Positions 17,742 through 25,922 of a stretch of 48,469 bases of DNA are shown piece after piece; the stretch's first letter is position 1, and each line of letters opens with the position of its first letter. The notes beneath the pieces are model-generated. The model was given only the letters and a program-made list of their open reading frames with translations, was not told the DNA's origin and searched no databases. Origin of the DNA: B1SED10-225 sp964501415 (GTDB taxonomy: Bacteria > Bacillota_I > Bacilli_A > Izemoplasmatales > Izemoplasmataceae); contig CAZCSL010000009.1 of NCBI GenBank assembly GCA_964501415.1, positions 1-48,469 on the forward strand, given 5' to 3'. The position numbers were made by a program, and so were the translations under genes.

Positions 17742-19604
17742 TTATTGTTCAAACTGGGCTTTATATAAACTATAGTAAAATCCTTCTTCTTCTAACAATG
17801 ATTCGTGATTACCCGATTCGATTAACTGCCCGTGTTGAATAACCAAAATCTTATCGGCGCTTTTAATCGTTTGCAGGCGGTGGGCAATCACAATCGAGGT
17901 TCGGTTTTTCATGAGTTTTTTAAGGCTATCTTGGATTTTAGCCTCAGTGCGGGTATCGACATTTGAAGTGGCCTCATCTAAAATCAATAAATCGGGGTTA
18001 TTTAAAAGCGTCCTCGCGATGCTGATCAATTGGCGTTCTCCTTGAGAGAAGTTTTGACCACCTTCATAAATCTCTGTATCATAGCCTTTGGGAAGCTTGG
18101 TGATAAAGTCATGCGCATTAGCCATCTTTGCCGCTTCGATAACGGCTTCATCTGAGGCGCTTAAATCCCCATAACGAATGTTTTCCATCACGCTGCCTTT
18201 AAAGAGATGGGTATCTTGCAAGACCACGCCAATGCGTTTTCTTAAGGCATCAATTTGATAGTCTTGAATCGGTTTATCATCGATACGAATCTCACCGTTT
18301 TGAATATCATAAAACCGGTTGATTAGCTTAATCGTTGTCGTTTTACCGCCCCCCGTAGGGCCAACGATGGCAATCACTTGTCCGCTGTTCGCTTCAAAGG
18401 TGATGTCTTTTAAAACATTCTTTTGGCCATCGTAAGAAAAATCAACGTGTTCAAAGGCGATTTGACCTTGGAAATGGTCAATCGCCAAGCGGCCATCGCG
18501 TTTGTATTCATTATCGGCATCAACGAGTTCAAAAACCCGCTCCGCCCCAGCGACGCCTTGCATTAAGGTATTGAACAGTTGGGCCATATTGGCAATCGGC
18601 ATCATAAACTGACGCGAATACTGTGAAACCCCGGCAATCTGACCGATCGTAACCAAAGCATCAAAGCGCAAGTATAAAACGGCGCCTACCGCCACAACCG
18701 TCAAAAACATCAAGTTGTTCATAAAATGAATAAAGGGCCAAATTAAACCGGCGAAAAACTGAGCGCTAAACCCAGCGCGTTTTAACTTATCATTTTCGAT
18801 TGAAAACTCATCGATAAACGGGCTTTCTTGATTGTACAGTTTAACGGTTTTTAAACCGCTGATGTTTTCTTCAATAATCCCATTTAAGGTTGCTAAGTGT
18901 TTTTGTTGGGCTTTAAATCCTTTTCTGGTGCGTTTGGATATCTTGACGGTAAATAAGACCATCAGTGGAATAAAGATGATAACCGTCAAGCCTAAGGCCC
19001 AATTTAGATAAAACATTAAGATCAGTGAGCCGATGATAATGATGGTGGAGTTTAAGGCTTCTAAGATGACTTGGCCTAAGGAATTGCTGATGAGTTCTAA
19101 GTCGTTGGATAACCTTGAGACTATGTCGCCTGCATCCATTTCATCGTAATGTTTCATGGGCGCTTTCATCAATTGGTTAAACGCATCGGAACGAATCTTT
19201 TTAACGACTCGCTGTGAGATTCTCACCATGACAAAGCGTGAGATAAAGCGGACCAAACTATTCAAAAGGGCCAGCATCAATATCATGAGTGCAATCCTGT
19301 AGACGGGGTTAAAATCTAAAAAGTAAATGTAATCATCGATAGCGGTGGCAAATAAGATTGGGACTAAAAGCGCTAAAGTAGTGGCGATAAAAAGTAAGAA
19401 GAAAATAAAGAATACCGCGTACTTATAAGCGCCCATATAACTGAGCAGGCGTTTGATCGTATCTTTGATTTTTTTCGGTTGTGCAAACCCAGGCGCAGAC
19501 CCACCACCCCGGCGGGACGGCGCTTTTTGCATCTTAGTCAAATCGATATCTTCTCTTAGCTTTTCATTGAGGGCTTGTTTGTTTAAGATTTTAGTTTTTG
19601 ACAT
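17742..19604 (-). CDS. Heterodimeric ABC exporter subunit, catalytic (second pair)
   Basis: 620 residues with a basic N-terminal extension of about 45 residues (Gly/Arg-rich around 33-37), six-helix exporter domain (about 60-350) and ATPase domain (about 375-615). Walker A is GPTGGGKTT, the signature is NFSQGERQLIS (non-canonical), and Walker B LLILDEATSNVD keeps the catalytic Glu; H-loop VIAHRLQT. It resembles the YfiC/LmrD-type half. ATG 19604, with AGGAGGTG 6 bases upstream, overlaps the end of the partner gene by 14 bases. Last gene of the TetR-ABC-ABC operon. Confidence 0.93.
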   Translation of the reverse strand: MSKTKILNKQALNEKLREDIDLTKMQKAPSRRGGGSAPGFAQPKKIKDTIKRLLSYMGAYKYAVFFIFFLLFIATTLALLVPILFATAIDDYIYFLDFNPVYRIALMILMLALLNSLVRFISRFVMVRISQRVVKKIRSDAFNQLMKAPMKHYDEMDAGDIVSRLSNDLELISNSLGQVILEALNSTIIIIGSLILMFYLNWALGLTVIIFIPLMVLFTVKISKRTRKGFKAQQKHLATLNGIIEENISGLKTVKLYNQESPFIDEFSIENDKLKRAGFSAQFFAGLIWPFIHFMNNLMFLTVVAVGAVLYLRFDALVTIGQIAGVSQYSRQFMMPIANMAQLFNTLMQGVAGAERVFELVDADNEYKRDGRLAIDHFQGQIAFEHVDFSYDGQKNVLKDITFEANSGQVIAIVGPTGGGKTTTIKLINRFYDIQNGEIRIDDKPIQDYQIDALRKRIGVVLQDTHLFKGSVMENIRYGDLSASDEAVIEAAKMANAHDFITKLPKGYDTEIYEGGQNFSQGERQLISIARTLLNNPDLLILDEATSNVDTRTEAKIQDSLKKLMKNRTSIVIAHRLQTIKSADKILVIQHGQLIESGNHESLLEEEGFYYSLYKAQFEQ

Positions 19605-21357
19605 CGTAAGCACCTCCTAAGCCAAGTTGTGAACTAGCGATTTCCTTGTATACCGCACTATTCTTTAATAACGTCTCGTGTCTCCCAAAGCCATCGACGC
19701 GACCCTCGTTATCAAAGACGATAATCTTATCGAGTTTTTTCACCGTGGCGACTTTTTGCGATATCAATAAAAGCGTCGGGTGATAACTGAGTTGGTCGAT
19801 ATGTTGTAAAATCTTTTGTTCGCTCGCGGCATCTACGGCACTGGTCGCATCATCAAAGATGAGGATTTTGGGCCGTTTAATCATCGCACGGGCGATCGAT
19901 AGACGTTGTTTTTGCCCACCGCTTAGATTGGTACCTTTAGGGCGAATCAAATAGTTGAAACCATCATCTTGTTCTTGGGTGAAATCATAAAGAAGCGCTT
20001 GTTTACTGGCTTCTTCCAAACGATCTAAGGAAGCGTCTTGTAAACCTTGCATCATGTTGGTAGCCAAAGACCCACTAAAGATATTGGCGTTTTGGGTGAC
20101 ATAGCCAATTTGATCTCTTAGCGCTTTTAAATCAAAGTCCTTTACGTTGATATCATCGATTAAAATTCTACCGCGCTTAACGTCATAAAGTCTTGGGATC
20201 AGATAGGTGAAAGTCGATTTACCGCTACCCGTAGAACCGATGATACCGATTTTTTCACCGGGCTGTATATTTAAGTTAACGTCTTTTAGCACCAAGTTAC
20301 CGTTTCCTCCGTAACCAAAGCTTACATCATCAAAAACGATTCTGCCTGAGATGACGTCTTTTTTACCGTCTTTTGGATTCATCAAGTCGATGTTGGTTTT
20401 AAAAATCTCATTGATTCTGGCGGCCGATACGTTGGCACGCGATAGGAAAATCATCACCATCGCAAACATCATAAGGCCAATTAAGATTTGCATGCTGTAG
20501 GAGTTAAACGCCATGATTAAACCAACTTGGGGCAAGCCGTTTTGAATGAGGTCGCCTTGGGTAAGGTAGTAGGTTGCGACCATTAAAATCCCGGCCAAGC
20601 CTAAGTTAAAAATAAAGTTGATCACCGGATCAGCAAACGCCATCACGGTTTCAGCCGATGTATTGACTTGGCGATAATGTTCGTTGGTTTTTTCATAACG
20701 TTTGGTCTCATAGTCTTGAGAGACAAACGATTTGACCACTTGAGGGGCGTTGGCGTTTTCTAGGGCCACGTTGTTTAAATCATCTAAGGCATATTGTACT
20801 TTTCTAAAGCGTGGGTAGGCAAAATACATGATAATGAGAATAGAGATGATCAAAAGCGGCAAGGTGATATAAAACACTTGTGAGAGTAAAAGGGAGGTGC
20901 GAAGCGCCAAAAACAAGCCCACCATCATCATTAACGGCGCCCGAATAATAATCCTAAGTAACATCGTAAAAAACATCTCAACGCGCATGACATCATTGGT
21001 AGCGTTGGTGATCAAACGACTTTGTTTGAGTTCATCGACGTTTTTAAACGACAACGTTTGAATCCGCTTAAAGACATCTAAGCGAAGGTTTGCGGTGGCA
21101 AATTGCGAGACTTTTTGTGACGTATAGGTATTGACAACGCCACTAATAATGCCAAAAAACGCCAATAAAACCATGATTATCCCCGTATTTAAGACGCTGG
21201 AAAAATCACGGTTAGGCAAATGCAGATCAATGATATCAATAACCAAAAACGGGATGTAAAAGCTGACAAAAACTTGCGCAAACATCGTTATGGTAGCGAT
21301 GATGACATAAACCTTAAACGGTCTAATATACTTAATGATAGAAAAAATATCACGCAT
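19591..21357 (-). CDS. Heterodimeric ABC exporter subunit, degenerate site (second pair)
   Basis: 588 residues; exporter domain (about 10-310) and ATPase domain (about 340-580). Walker A GSTGSGKST and signature LSGGQKQRL are canonical, but Walker B is ILIFDDATSAVD (Asp for Glu). The H-loop His is replaced, reading LLISQKVAT, so the site is doubly degenerate. ATG 21357 overlaps the TetR stop by 8 bases; the nearest SD (AAAGGAG) is 12 bases upstream, rather far, consistent with translational coupling to tetR. Confidence 0.92.
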   Translation of the reverse strand: MRDIFSIIKYIRPFKVYVIIATITMFAQVFVSFYIPFLVIDIIDLHLPNRDFSSVLNTGIIMVLLAFFGIISGVVNTYTSQKVSQFATANLRLDVFKRIQTLSFKNVDELKQSRLITNATNDVMRVEMFFTMLLRIIIRAPLMMMVGLFLALRTSLLLSQVFYITLPLLIISILIIMYFAYPRFRKVQYALDDLNNVALENANAPQVVKSFVSQDYETKRYEKTNEHYRQVNTSAETVMAFADPVINFIFNLGLAGILMVATYYLTQGDLIQNGLPQVGLIMAFNSYSMQILIGLMMFAMVMIFLSRANVSAARINEIFKTNIDLMNPKDGKKDVISGRIVFDDVSFGYGGNGNLVLKDVNLNIQPGEKIGIIGSTGSGKSTFTYLIPRLYDVKRGRILIDDINVKDFDLKALRDQIGYVTQNANIFSGSLATNMMQGLQDASLDRLEEASKQALLYDFTQEQDDGFNYLIRPKGTNLSGGQKQRLSIARAMIKRPKILIFDDATSAVDAASEQKILQHIDQLSYHPTLLLISQKVATVKKLDKIIVFDNEGRVDGFGRHETLLKNSAVYKEIASSQLGLGGAYDVKN

Positions 21358-21967
21358 GTAGGTTTGACACTCCTTTATATAACACATCGATGAAAAAAAC
21401 ATAGTCTTGTTTTGCTTGTTCAAACGGCGTTATTTCATGGATGATTTTACGAATTTTTTGAAACTTTAGGTGTTGCATCAACTGCAGTAGCTTGATTAGG
21501 TTCGCTTTTTTAATCTTGGGTAGGTCTTCTAAGGCCAAATGCGACAAAACGCGTTCTAAAAATGATTGTTGACGCGTTTTTAAATCATCAATGGTGATAT
21601 CCAAGCTAGGCTGGGCTTTAAAAAACTTGCGCATCATCACCATAAAATCAGAGGATTTTAAGTAGTCATAATCATAGCTAAAGCTTTCAATCGCCCAGGC
21701 ATATAGGTCCAAGGGCGCTTGATAGGTACTTAACACCGACAGATGATTTTGTTCATACGCACTTAGCATTTTTAAAAACAGGTGCTTGTACAAATCTTCT
21801 AAAGAACTGAAGTATTGATAGAAGCTGCCACGCGCCATTTGGGTCGCTTTGATGATCATCGCGATATTGACGTCGCTATATGGATAGGACAAAAAGACGT
21901 TTTTGGCGGCTTCTTCGATATGTTTTTGTTTGCTTTTACTTAAATTGAAAAACGTTTCTTTGGGCAT
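21350..21967 (-). CDS. TetR-family regulator of the second ABC exporter pair
   Basis: 205 residues. The N-terminal TetR helix-turn-helix (about 8-55) shows AAKNVFLSYPYSDVNIAMI and the recognition helix MARGSFYQYF. The C-terminal ligand domain is all-helical and not recognisable by family. Start ATG 21967 has GGAAG 8 bases upstream; the ATG two codons earlier is too close to it. It overlaps the first exporter gene, so the three genes form one unit. A 13-bp palindrome 16 bases before the start is a probable operator; induction by an exporter substrate is the usual logic. Confidence 0.9.
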   Translation of the reverse strand: MPKETFFNLSKSKQKHIEEAAKNVFLSYPYSDVNIAMIIKATQMARGSFYQYFSSLEDLYKHLFLKMLSAYEQNHLSVLSTYQAPLDLYAWAIESFSYDYDYLKSSDFMVMMRKFFKAQPSLDITIDDLKTRQQSFLERVLSHLALEDLPKIKKANLIKLLQLMQHLKFQKIRKIIHEITPFEQAKQDYVFFIDVLYKGVSNLHA

Positions 21968-21982
21968 GGGCATCTTCCTTTG

Positions 21983-21995
21983 TGACAATGTGTCA
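21983..21995. promoter_or_regulatory. Candidate TetR operator (palindrome)
   Basis: TGACA-ATG-TGTCA, a perfect 5+3+5 inverted repeat, lies between the preceding terminator and the tetR ribosome binding site. The position fits autorepression. Confidence 0.5.
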
Positions 21996-22006
21996 TTTAT
22001 CAGGTT

Positions 22007-22036
22007 AAAAAGAAAACCTACTTGCGTAGGTTTTAA
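22007..22036 (-). terminator. Terminator of the DUF2188 gene
   Basis: Stem AAAACCTA/TAGGTTTT (22013-22020, 22027-22034) with a 6-base loop, followed on the minus strand by CTTTTT. It overlaps the TAA stop of the gene it ends. Confidence 0.75.
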
Positions 22037-22618
22037 AGGTCTCTTTTTGTGCCATCGGCTTTAAAGACGATGTACTCAAGATTTTCTTCCTTCGCGAAGT
22101 CAATGGCTTCTTTTTGGTACTTAAAGACTCGATAAGCCTTTTGTGCGCCTTCCTTAATCAGCTGCCAACCTTCATCATGCTTTTTAACATGATAGACATC
22201 TTTACGTTCTTTTGGTTCTGCTTTTGCTTCTGCCTTAGGCTTTTCCTCAGCTTTAGGCTTTNNNNNNNNNNNNNNNNNNNNNNNNNNNNNNNNNNNNNNN
22301 NNNNNNNNNNNNNNNNNNNNNNNNNNNNNNNNNNNNNNNNNNNNNNNNNNNNNNNNNNNNNTTAGGCTTTTCCTCAGCTTTAGGCTTTGGTTCAGCCTTA
22401 GGTTTTTTGGTTTCTAAGGTTTCGGTTTCAGTCTTGCTTGGTACTTCTTGTTTTTTAATCTCTTTGTCTTCTTCGATCGACTTTAAATTTTTTAATTCAT
22501 CGTTTACATCTTGTAAAGATACATCTTTGTTTTCAGCTTGAGGCTTTTCTTTTGGTTGCGGTTGTTCCGTTTTAACTTCTTCTTTCTTTTTGCCAAACAA
22601 CTTTTTTAAAATTCCCAT
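22033..22618 (-). CDS. Lys/Glu/Pro-repeat protein with C-terminal DUF2188 domain (interrupted by assembly gap)
   Basis: One gene is split by the 100-N gap. Before the gap it encodes MGILKKLFGKKKEE (a basic amphipathic start), an acidic linker, and the beginning of KAEEKP/KAEPKP repeats. After the gap the repeat continues, followed by a C-terminal domain of about 60 residues (DVYHVKKHDEGWQLIKEG, then EAIDFAKEE, YIVFKADGT) matching DUF2188, ending TAA at 22033. The frames on the two sides do not match across exactly 100 N, so the true gap length differs. GAGGG precedes the ATG. The function of DUF2188 is unknown. Confidence 0.8.
22205..22400 (-). repeat. Tandem 18-bp coding repeat (KAEEKP/KAEPKP units) around the gap
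   Basis: On the minus strand, near-identical units encode Lys-Ala-Glu-Glu/Pro-Lys-Pro on both sides of the N run. Copy number is unknown. Confidence 0.7.
22262..22361. other. Assembly gap of 100 N inside a coding repeat
   Basis: Exactly 100 N, the usual placeholder for unknown length. Both borders carry the same repeat (AGGCTTTTCCTCAGCTTTAG), so the gap was caused by a tandem repeat that short reads could not span. Confidence 0.97.
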
Positions 22619-22668
22619 GAAATACCCTCATTTCTATATATTTTTGTTTAATATATACTTTCATTAAT

Positions 22669-22697
22669 ATCGTACCATAGCTAACAGAAAATGGCAA
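22669..22697 (-). promoter_or_regulatory. Promoter of the DUF2188 repeat protein gene
   Basis: Minus strand: TTGCCA (22692-22697), 17-base spacer, TACGAT (22669-22674) with TGG just upstream (extended -10). Confidence 0.6.
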
Positions 22698-22745
22698 TTG
22701 ATTAAGCTCACAGTTTAGACGTTGTTAAAGTTTTCTTGGGTTATA

Positions 22746-24161
22746 CTAATCAGTTTTTGTGCTAACTATATCGGGCTTGATGGTTTTGGCGATCGCTTCT
22801 AGTTTCATGGGACGATAAAAATAATATCCTTGAATATATTTAATGCCTAAATCACGCATAAATTCGAAAGCGGCTTTACTTTCTACGCCTTCCACAATGA
22901 CATCGAGCCCAAAGGCCTCAGAGAGATTGACCATCGCCTTTACCAACGATTGGTTTGAAGGGCTATTCATTATGTCGTTTACGAACATTTTATCGATTTT
23001 AATTCTGTCCAACGTATTTTTAGATAGTCTTAACATAGAAGAGTATCCAGAACCAAAATCATCGATGGCGACCTTAAAGCCTAAGGCTCTTAAGGATGAA
23101 ATGAACGTGGATTCCGCTTCTAAGCCTTGAGGGTCTAAGGTTTCGGTGAACTCGATGAAAATATCTTTCGCATCAATATCGTAAGTCTTAAGTAGGTTTT
23201 TTAAATACGTTATAAAGGTAGGGTCATTGATTTCACTTGCGGAGATATTCATCGATAGAAAATCAAAATCAACGCCTTTGGCTTTCAAATACTGATACGC
23301 TTCAAAGGTTTTCTTAGCCACTAAACGGTCCACTTTATCAATCATATTGAATCGCTCTGCGTAATATATCAAATCCGAGGCAAACACCAAGCGATGTTTG
23401 TTTTCAATCCGTATCAACGATTCAAAGCCAACCACTTTTTGATCTTTAGCGGTTACGATAGGTTGAAACGCCAAATAAAAATTATCCGAATCAATCGCAT
23501 CCTTTAAAAGATGAAACATATCAAAAGCATTATGGTGTTCATCTTTAAACGTCGATTGATAAACGACCATCTGATCCTTACCTATTAATTTGGCTTCATC
23601 CAAAGCCAGTTCACTTTTTAAAATCGCTTCTTGGAATTTGGCATTGTCTTCTTCAATATCGTATCTGCCGATAGAAACGGTAATGGTGATATCTTGATCA
23701 TCAATGGTGTAAGGTTCTTTTAAAGCGCTGAGCATATAATCGGAAAACGTATTGTCACGGTCTTCTTCTAAGGCGTTTAACAAAATAAAACGATCCGAAT
23801 GAACCCTGAATATATAATCGTGGTGGACGATGGACTTTAGCCTTTGGGCAAAGGCTGCCAATATTTTATTAGCCACGTGATAGCCAAAGAGGTCATTGTA
23901 GTTTTTAAAATTGTCTATATTGATATAGTACATTGAAACGTTGCGATCAAAATCGATTAAAATATCGGTGAAATTGGGTTCTAGGTAGGTGCTTTTTCGC
24001 ACACCACATAAGGCATCGTTATACAGTCTATTGCGGTAGCGGTTTGAGGTGCGGATACGATTAATTAAATAGGCAAAAAGCGCGATAATAATCGCACTTA
24101 ATCCTAATACTATCCAAAGGGCATGGTCTGTCAATACGTTACTCAAACTCGGAAATATCAT
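22746..24161 (-). CDS. Membrane GGDEF-EAL protein, probable c-di-GMP phosphodiesterase
   Basis: 471 residues. One N-terminal transmembrane helix (about 12-35, LWIVLGLSAIIIALFAYLI), a GGDEF-type domain (about 55-195) and an EAL domain (about 215-465). The GGDEF site is replaced by HSDRF, so it cannot make c-di-GMP and may act as a GTP sensor. The EAL domain keeps the key residues: ESLIR in place of EALLR, NISASEI, FIEFTE, AIDDFGSGYSS, DRIKIDKMF, EGVES and QGYYFYRP. It is probably an active phosphodiesterase. ATG 24161 has GGAG 6 bases upstream. It lies 26 bases after the aldo/keto reductase gene, likely on the same transcript. Confidence 0.92.
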   Translation of the reverse strand: MIFPSLSNVLTDHALWIVLGLSAIIIALFAYLINRIRTSNRYRNRLYNDALCGVRKSTYLEPNFTDILIDFDRNVSMYYINIDNFKNYNDLFGYHVANKILAAFAQRLKSIVHHDYIFRVHSDRFILLNALEEDRDNTFSDYMLSALKEPYTIDDQDITITVSIGRYDIEEDNAKFQEAILKSELALDEAKLIGKDQMVVYQSTFKDEHHNAFDMFHLLKDAIDSDNFYLAFQPIVTAKDQKVVGFESLIRIENKHRLVFASDLIYYAERFNMIDKVDRLVAKKTFEAYQYLKAKGVDFDFLSMNISASEINDPTFITYLKNLLKTYDIDAKDIFIEFTETLDPQGLEAESTFISSLRALGFKVAIDDFGSGYSSMLRLSKNTLDRIKIDKMFVNDIMNSPSNQSLVKAMVNLSEAFGLDVIVEGVESKAAFEFMRDLGIKYIQGYYFYRPMKLEAIAKTIKPDIVSTKTD

Positions 24162-24187
24162 GGGGCACTCCAACCTTCACTTCAAAA

Positions 24188-25006
24188 TTAGTTTAAATTA
24201 TCGGCTTCTGGGAAATATTTTTTGGCGCGATTTAGTTTTTTGATCGCTTCCATATCGGATTGTGACAAGGTGAAATCAAGTGTTTCAAAGTTCTCTTCAA
24301 TGCGTTTTTTCGTGATGCTTTTTGGCAAGGTGATAATATCGCGCTGTAGTTGATATCTAATCGCGACTTGTGGAATCGATTTATCGTATTTCTTAGCGAT
24401 ATCCGCTAAGGTTTCATTTTCTAATAAGTGTTTAATCTCATGACTCATAAGCGGTGCGTAGGCTTCCAAATAGATGCCATTTTTGCGGCAAAACTCATGG
24501 AGCTTATGGTTTTGCAAGTGGATGTGACACTCAACTTGGTTGACTTGCGGCATAATCTCAGCAGAATCAAACAAATGTTCCAAGTGATGGAAATTAAAGT
24601 TTGAAACCCCAATCGCACGCGTATAGCCATCTAAATAAAGTTCTTCCATGGCCTGATAAGAGTCAGCGGTTTTTTGATACGAAATCGGCCAATGAATTAA
24701 AAACATATCGACATAGTCCATATCGAGTTTTTCTAAGGAACGATGCAAGGCGTTTTTGGTATTAAGATAGCCTTGGTCTGGTTGAAATAACTTGGTGGTA
24801 ATGAAGATTTCTTCTCTTGGAATGCCTGAATCCTTGACGGCACGACCGACTTCGGCTTCGTTTTCATATATAGCGGCGGTATCAATATGTCTATACCCAA
24901 TTTTTAAGGCGTGTTTCACCGCCTCATAAACTTCTTCGCCTTTGGCTCTAAAGGTACCGAGTCCAAGTTTTGGTATTTCTACGCCATTATTTAATCTGAT
25001 TAACAT
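24188..25006 (-). CDS. Aldo/keto reductase
   Basis: 272 residues, a complete single-domain TIM-barrel NADPH oxidoreductase. The catalytic tetrad is visible: Asp in HIDTAAIYENE (about 43), Tyr in the same motif (48), Lys in FITTKLF (about 73) and His in FLIHWPIS (about 105). GVSNFNFHHLEHL and the C-terminal IPKS-like LPKSITKKRIEEN (cofactor binding) follow. It belongs to the 2,5-diketogluconate reductase/YvgN-like group, which reduces methylglyoxal and other carbonyls; the real substrate cannot be told. GAGGAG precedes the start. It lies between the tocopherol-cyclase-like and GGDEF-EAL genes. Confidence 0.94.
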   Translation of the reverse strand: MLIRLNNGVEIPKLGLGTFRAKGEEVYEAVKHALKIGYRHIDTAAIYENEAEVGRAVKDSGIPREEIFITTKLFQPDQGYLNTKNALHRSLEKLDMDYVDMFLIHWPISYQKTADSYQAMEELYLDGYTRAIGVSNFNFHHLEHLFDSAEIMPQVNQVECHIHLQNHKLHEFCRKNGIYLEAYAPLMSHEIKHLLENETLADIAKKYDKSIPQVAIRYQLQRDIITLPKSITKKRIEENFETLDFTLSQSDMEAIKKLNRAKKYFPEADNLN

Positions 25007-25040
25007 ATCATCATCTCCTCACTTTATTTTAACATACTTT

Positions 25041-25922
25041 TTATAGATGCATCCATTCCATGCCTACATGCTTAGATTGGGCTTCTATAATCAGTTCATC
25101 GGCTTCATAAAGACGCACCTTAAGCTGTGCGTTTAACGATTCATACACATCAAGAATCATGTCTCCACCCTTGGAGGGGCCTTTTAAGAGCGTGGCCTTT
25201 GCGGGGGTCAGTTCAATCTTTAGAGTCCGCTTTTTGCGTTTGATGGTAAGCTTTTGAGCGCCATTTTGATCAAACGTTAGTTTGGCAAAATTGAAGCTAC
25301 CAAAGCGATAAAGCGTTCCTTTATACCACAGTAAAACAAAAAAGCCAAAACGCGTCTTTTTTGTCAGTGGCAATGGGATATCTCCTCCCGCCATCGAAAT
25401 AGCTAATGGCTGGTTGAAATCATTGGCTTGAATCCAAAACCACGCTTGGGGAAATTGCTTCCCGTACGTCTTTTCCATGTACGCTTTGCCTTCTAATGAC
25501 ATAGCCTGATTATCAAGCGTTAGTTTACCCTTAAAAGCACCATCTAGCATCAAGACCTCTTGATAACATTCTAGAGGCAATTTCCTAAGATAGGCCATCG
25601 CGCTTTTGTCAAGCACAATGTGGTTAGTCAATGTGGCTTCTAAGCTTAATTTTGGTGTATCGATGATTAACTGATCGATGCTTAGTCTGTTTGGCCCCAC
25701 ATAAATGGTGCCACTAGATTCATAAAACGTGTCCGCATCATATCTTATATACGTGTTCTCATGGGTTTTACCATTAAAGATTTGTAAAAAGGCATGGGGG
25801 TCTTTAGTGTATTTTGTGACCGCCATTATAAACGCATAATTGTAGGTTTCATTATAAATCCTGACATAGTAGCCTTCAAAATAATCATGGGCTTTTTTGT
25901 TTTGGTAAGCGAAAAATTTCAT
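25041..25922 (-). CDS. Tocopherol cyclase-like protein
   Basis: 293 residues with the tocopherol-cyclase family pattern: an N-terminal DYFEGYYVRIYNE, a middle KAYMEKTYGKQFPQAWFWIQANDF (Gly, Pro and Trp-rich core, about 150-170), and a beta-rich C-terminal half. In plants and cyanobacteria this fold closes the chromanol ring of vitamin E. Bacterial relatives without the pathway are of unknown role, perhaps lipid binding or modification. The start overlaps the preceding gene's stop (ATGA), so it is coupled to the glycosyltransferase-like gene. No signal peptide or membrane helix is seen. Confidence 0.85.
   Translation of the reverse strand: MKFFAYQNKKAHDYFEGYYVRIYNETYNYAFIMAVTKYTKDPHAFLQIFNGKTHENTYIRYDADTFYESSGTIYVGPNRLSIDQLIIDTPKLSLEATLTNHIVLDKSAMAYLRKLPLECYQEVLMLDGAFKGKLTLDNQAMSLEGKAYMEKTYGKQFPQAWFWIQANDFNQPLAISMAGGDIPLPLTKKTRFGFFVLLWYKGTLYRFGSFNFAKLTFDQNGAQKLTIKRKKRTLKIELTPAKATLLKGPSKGGDMILDVYESLNAQLKVRLYEADELIIEAQSKHVGMEWMHL

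Noticed and set aside
22114..22365. Plus-strand ORF running into the N gap
   Set aside because: It is antisense to the DUF2188 gene and exists only because N positions cannot hold a stop.
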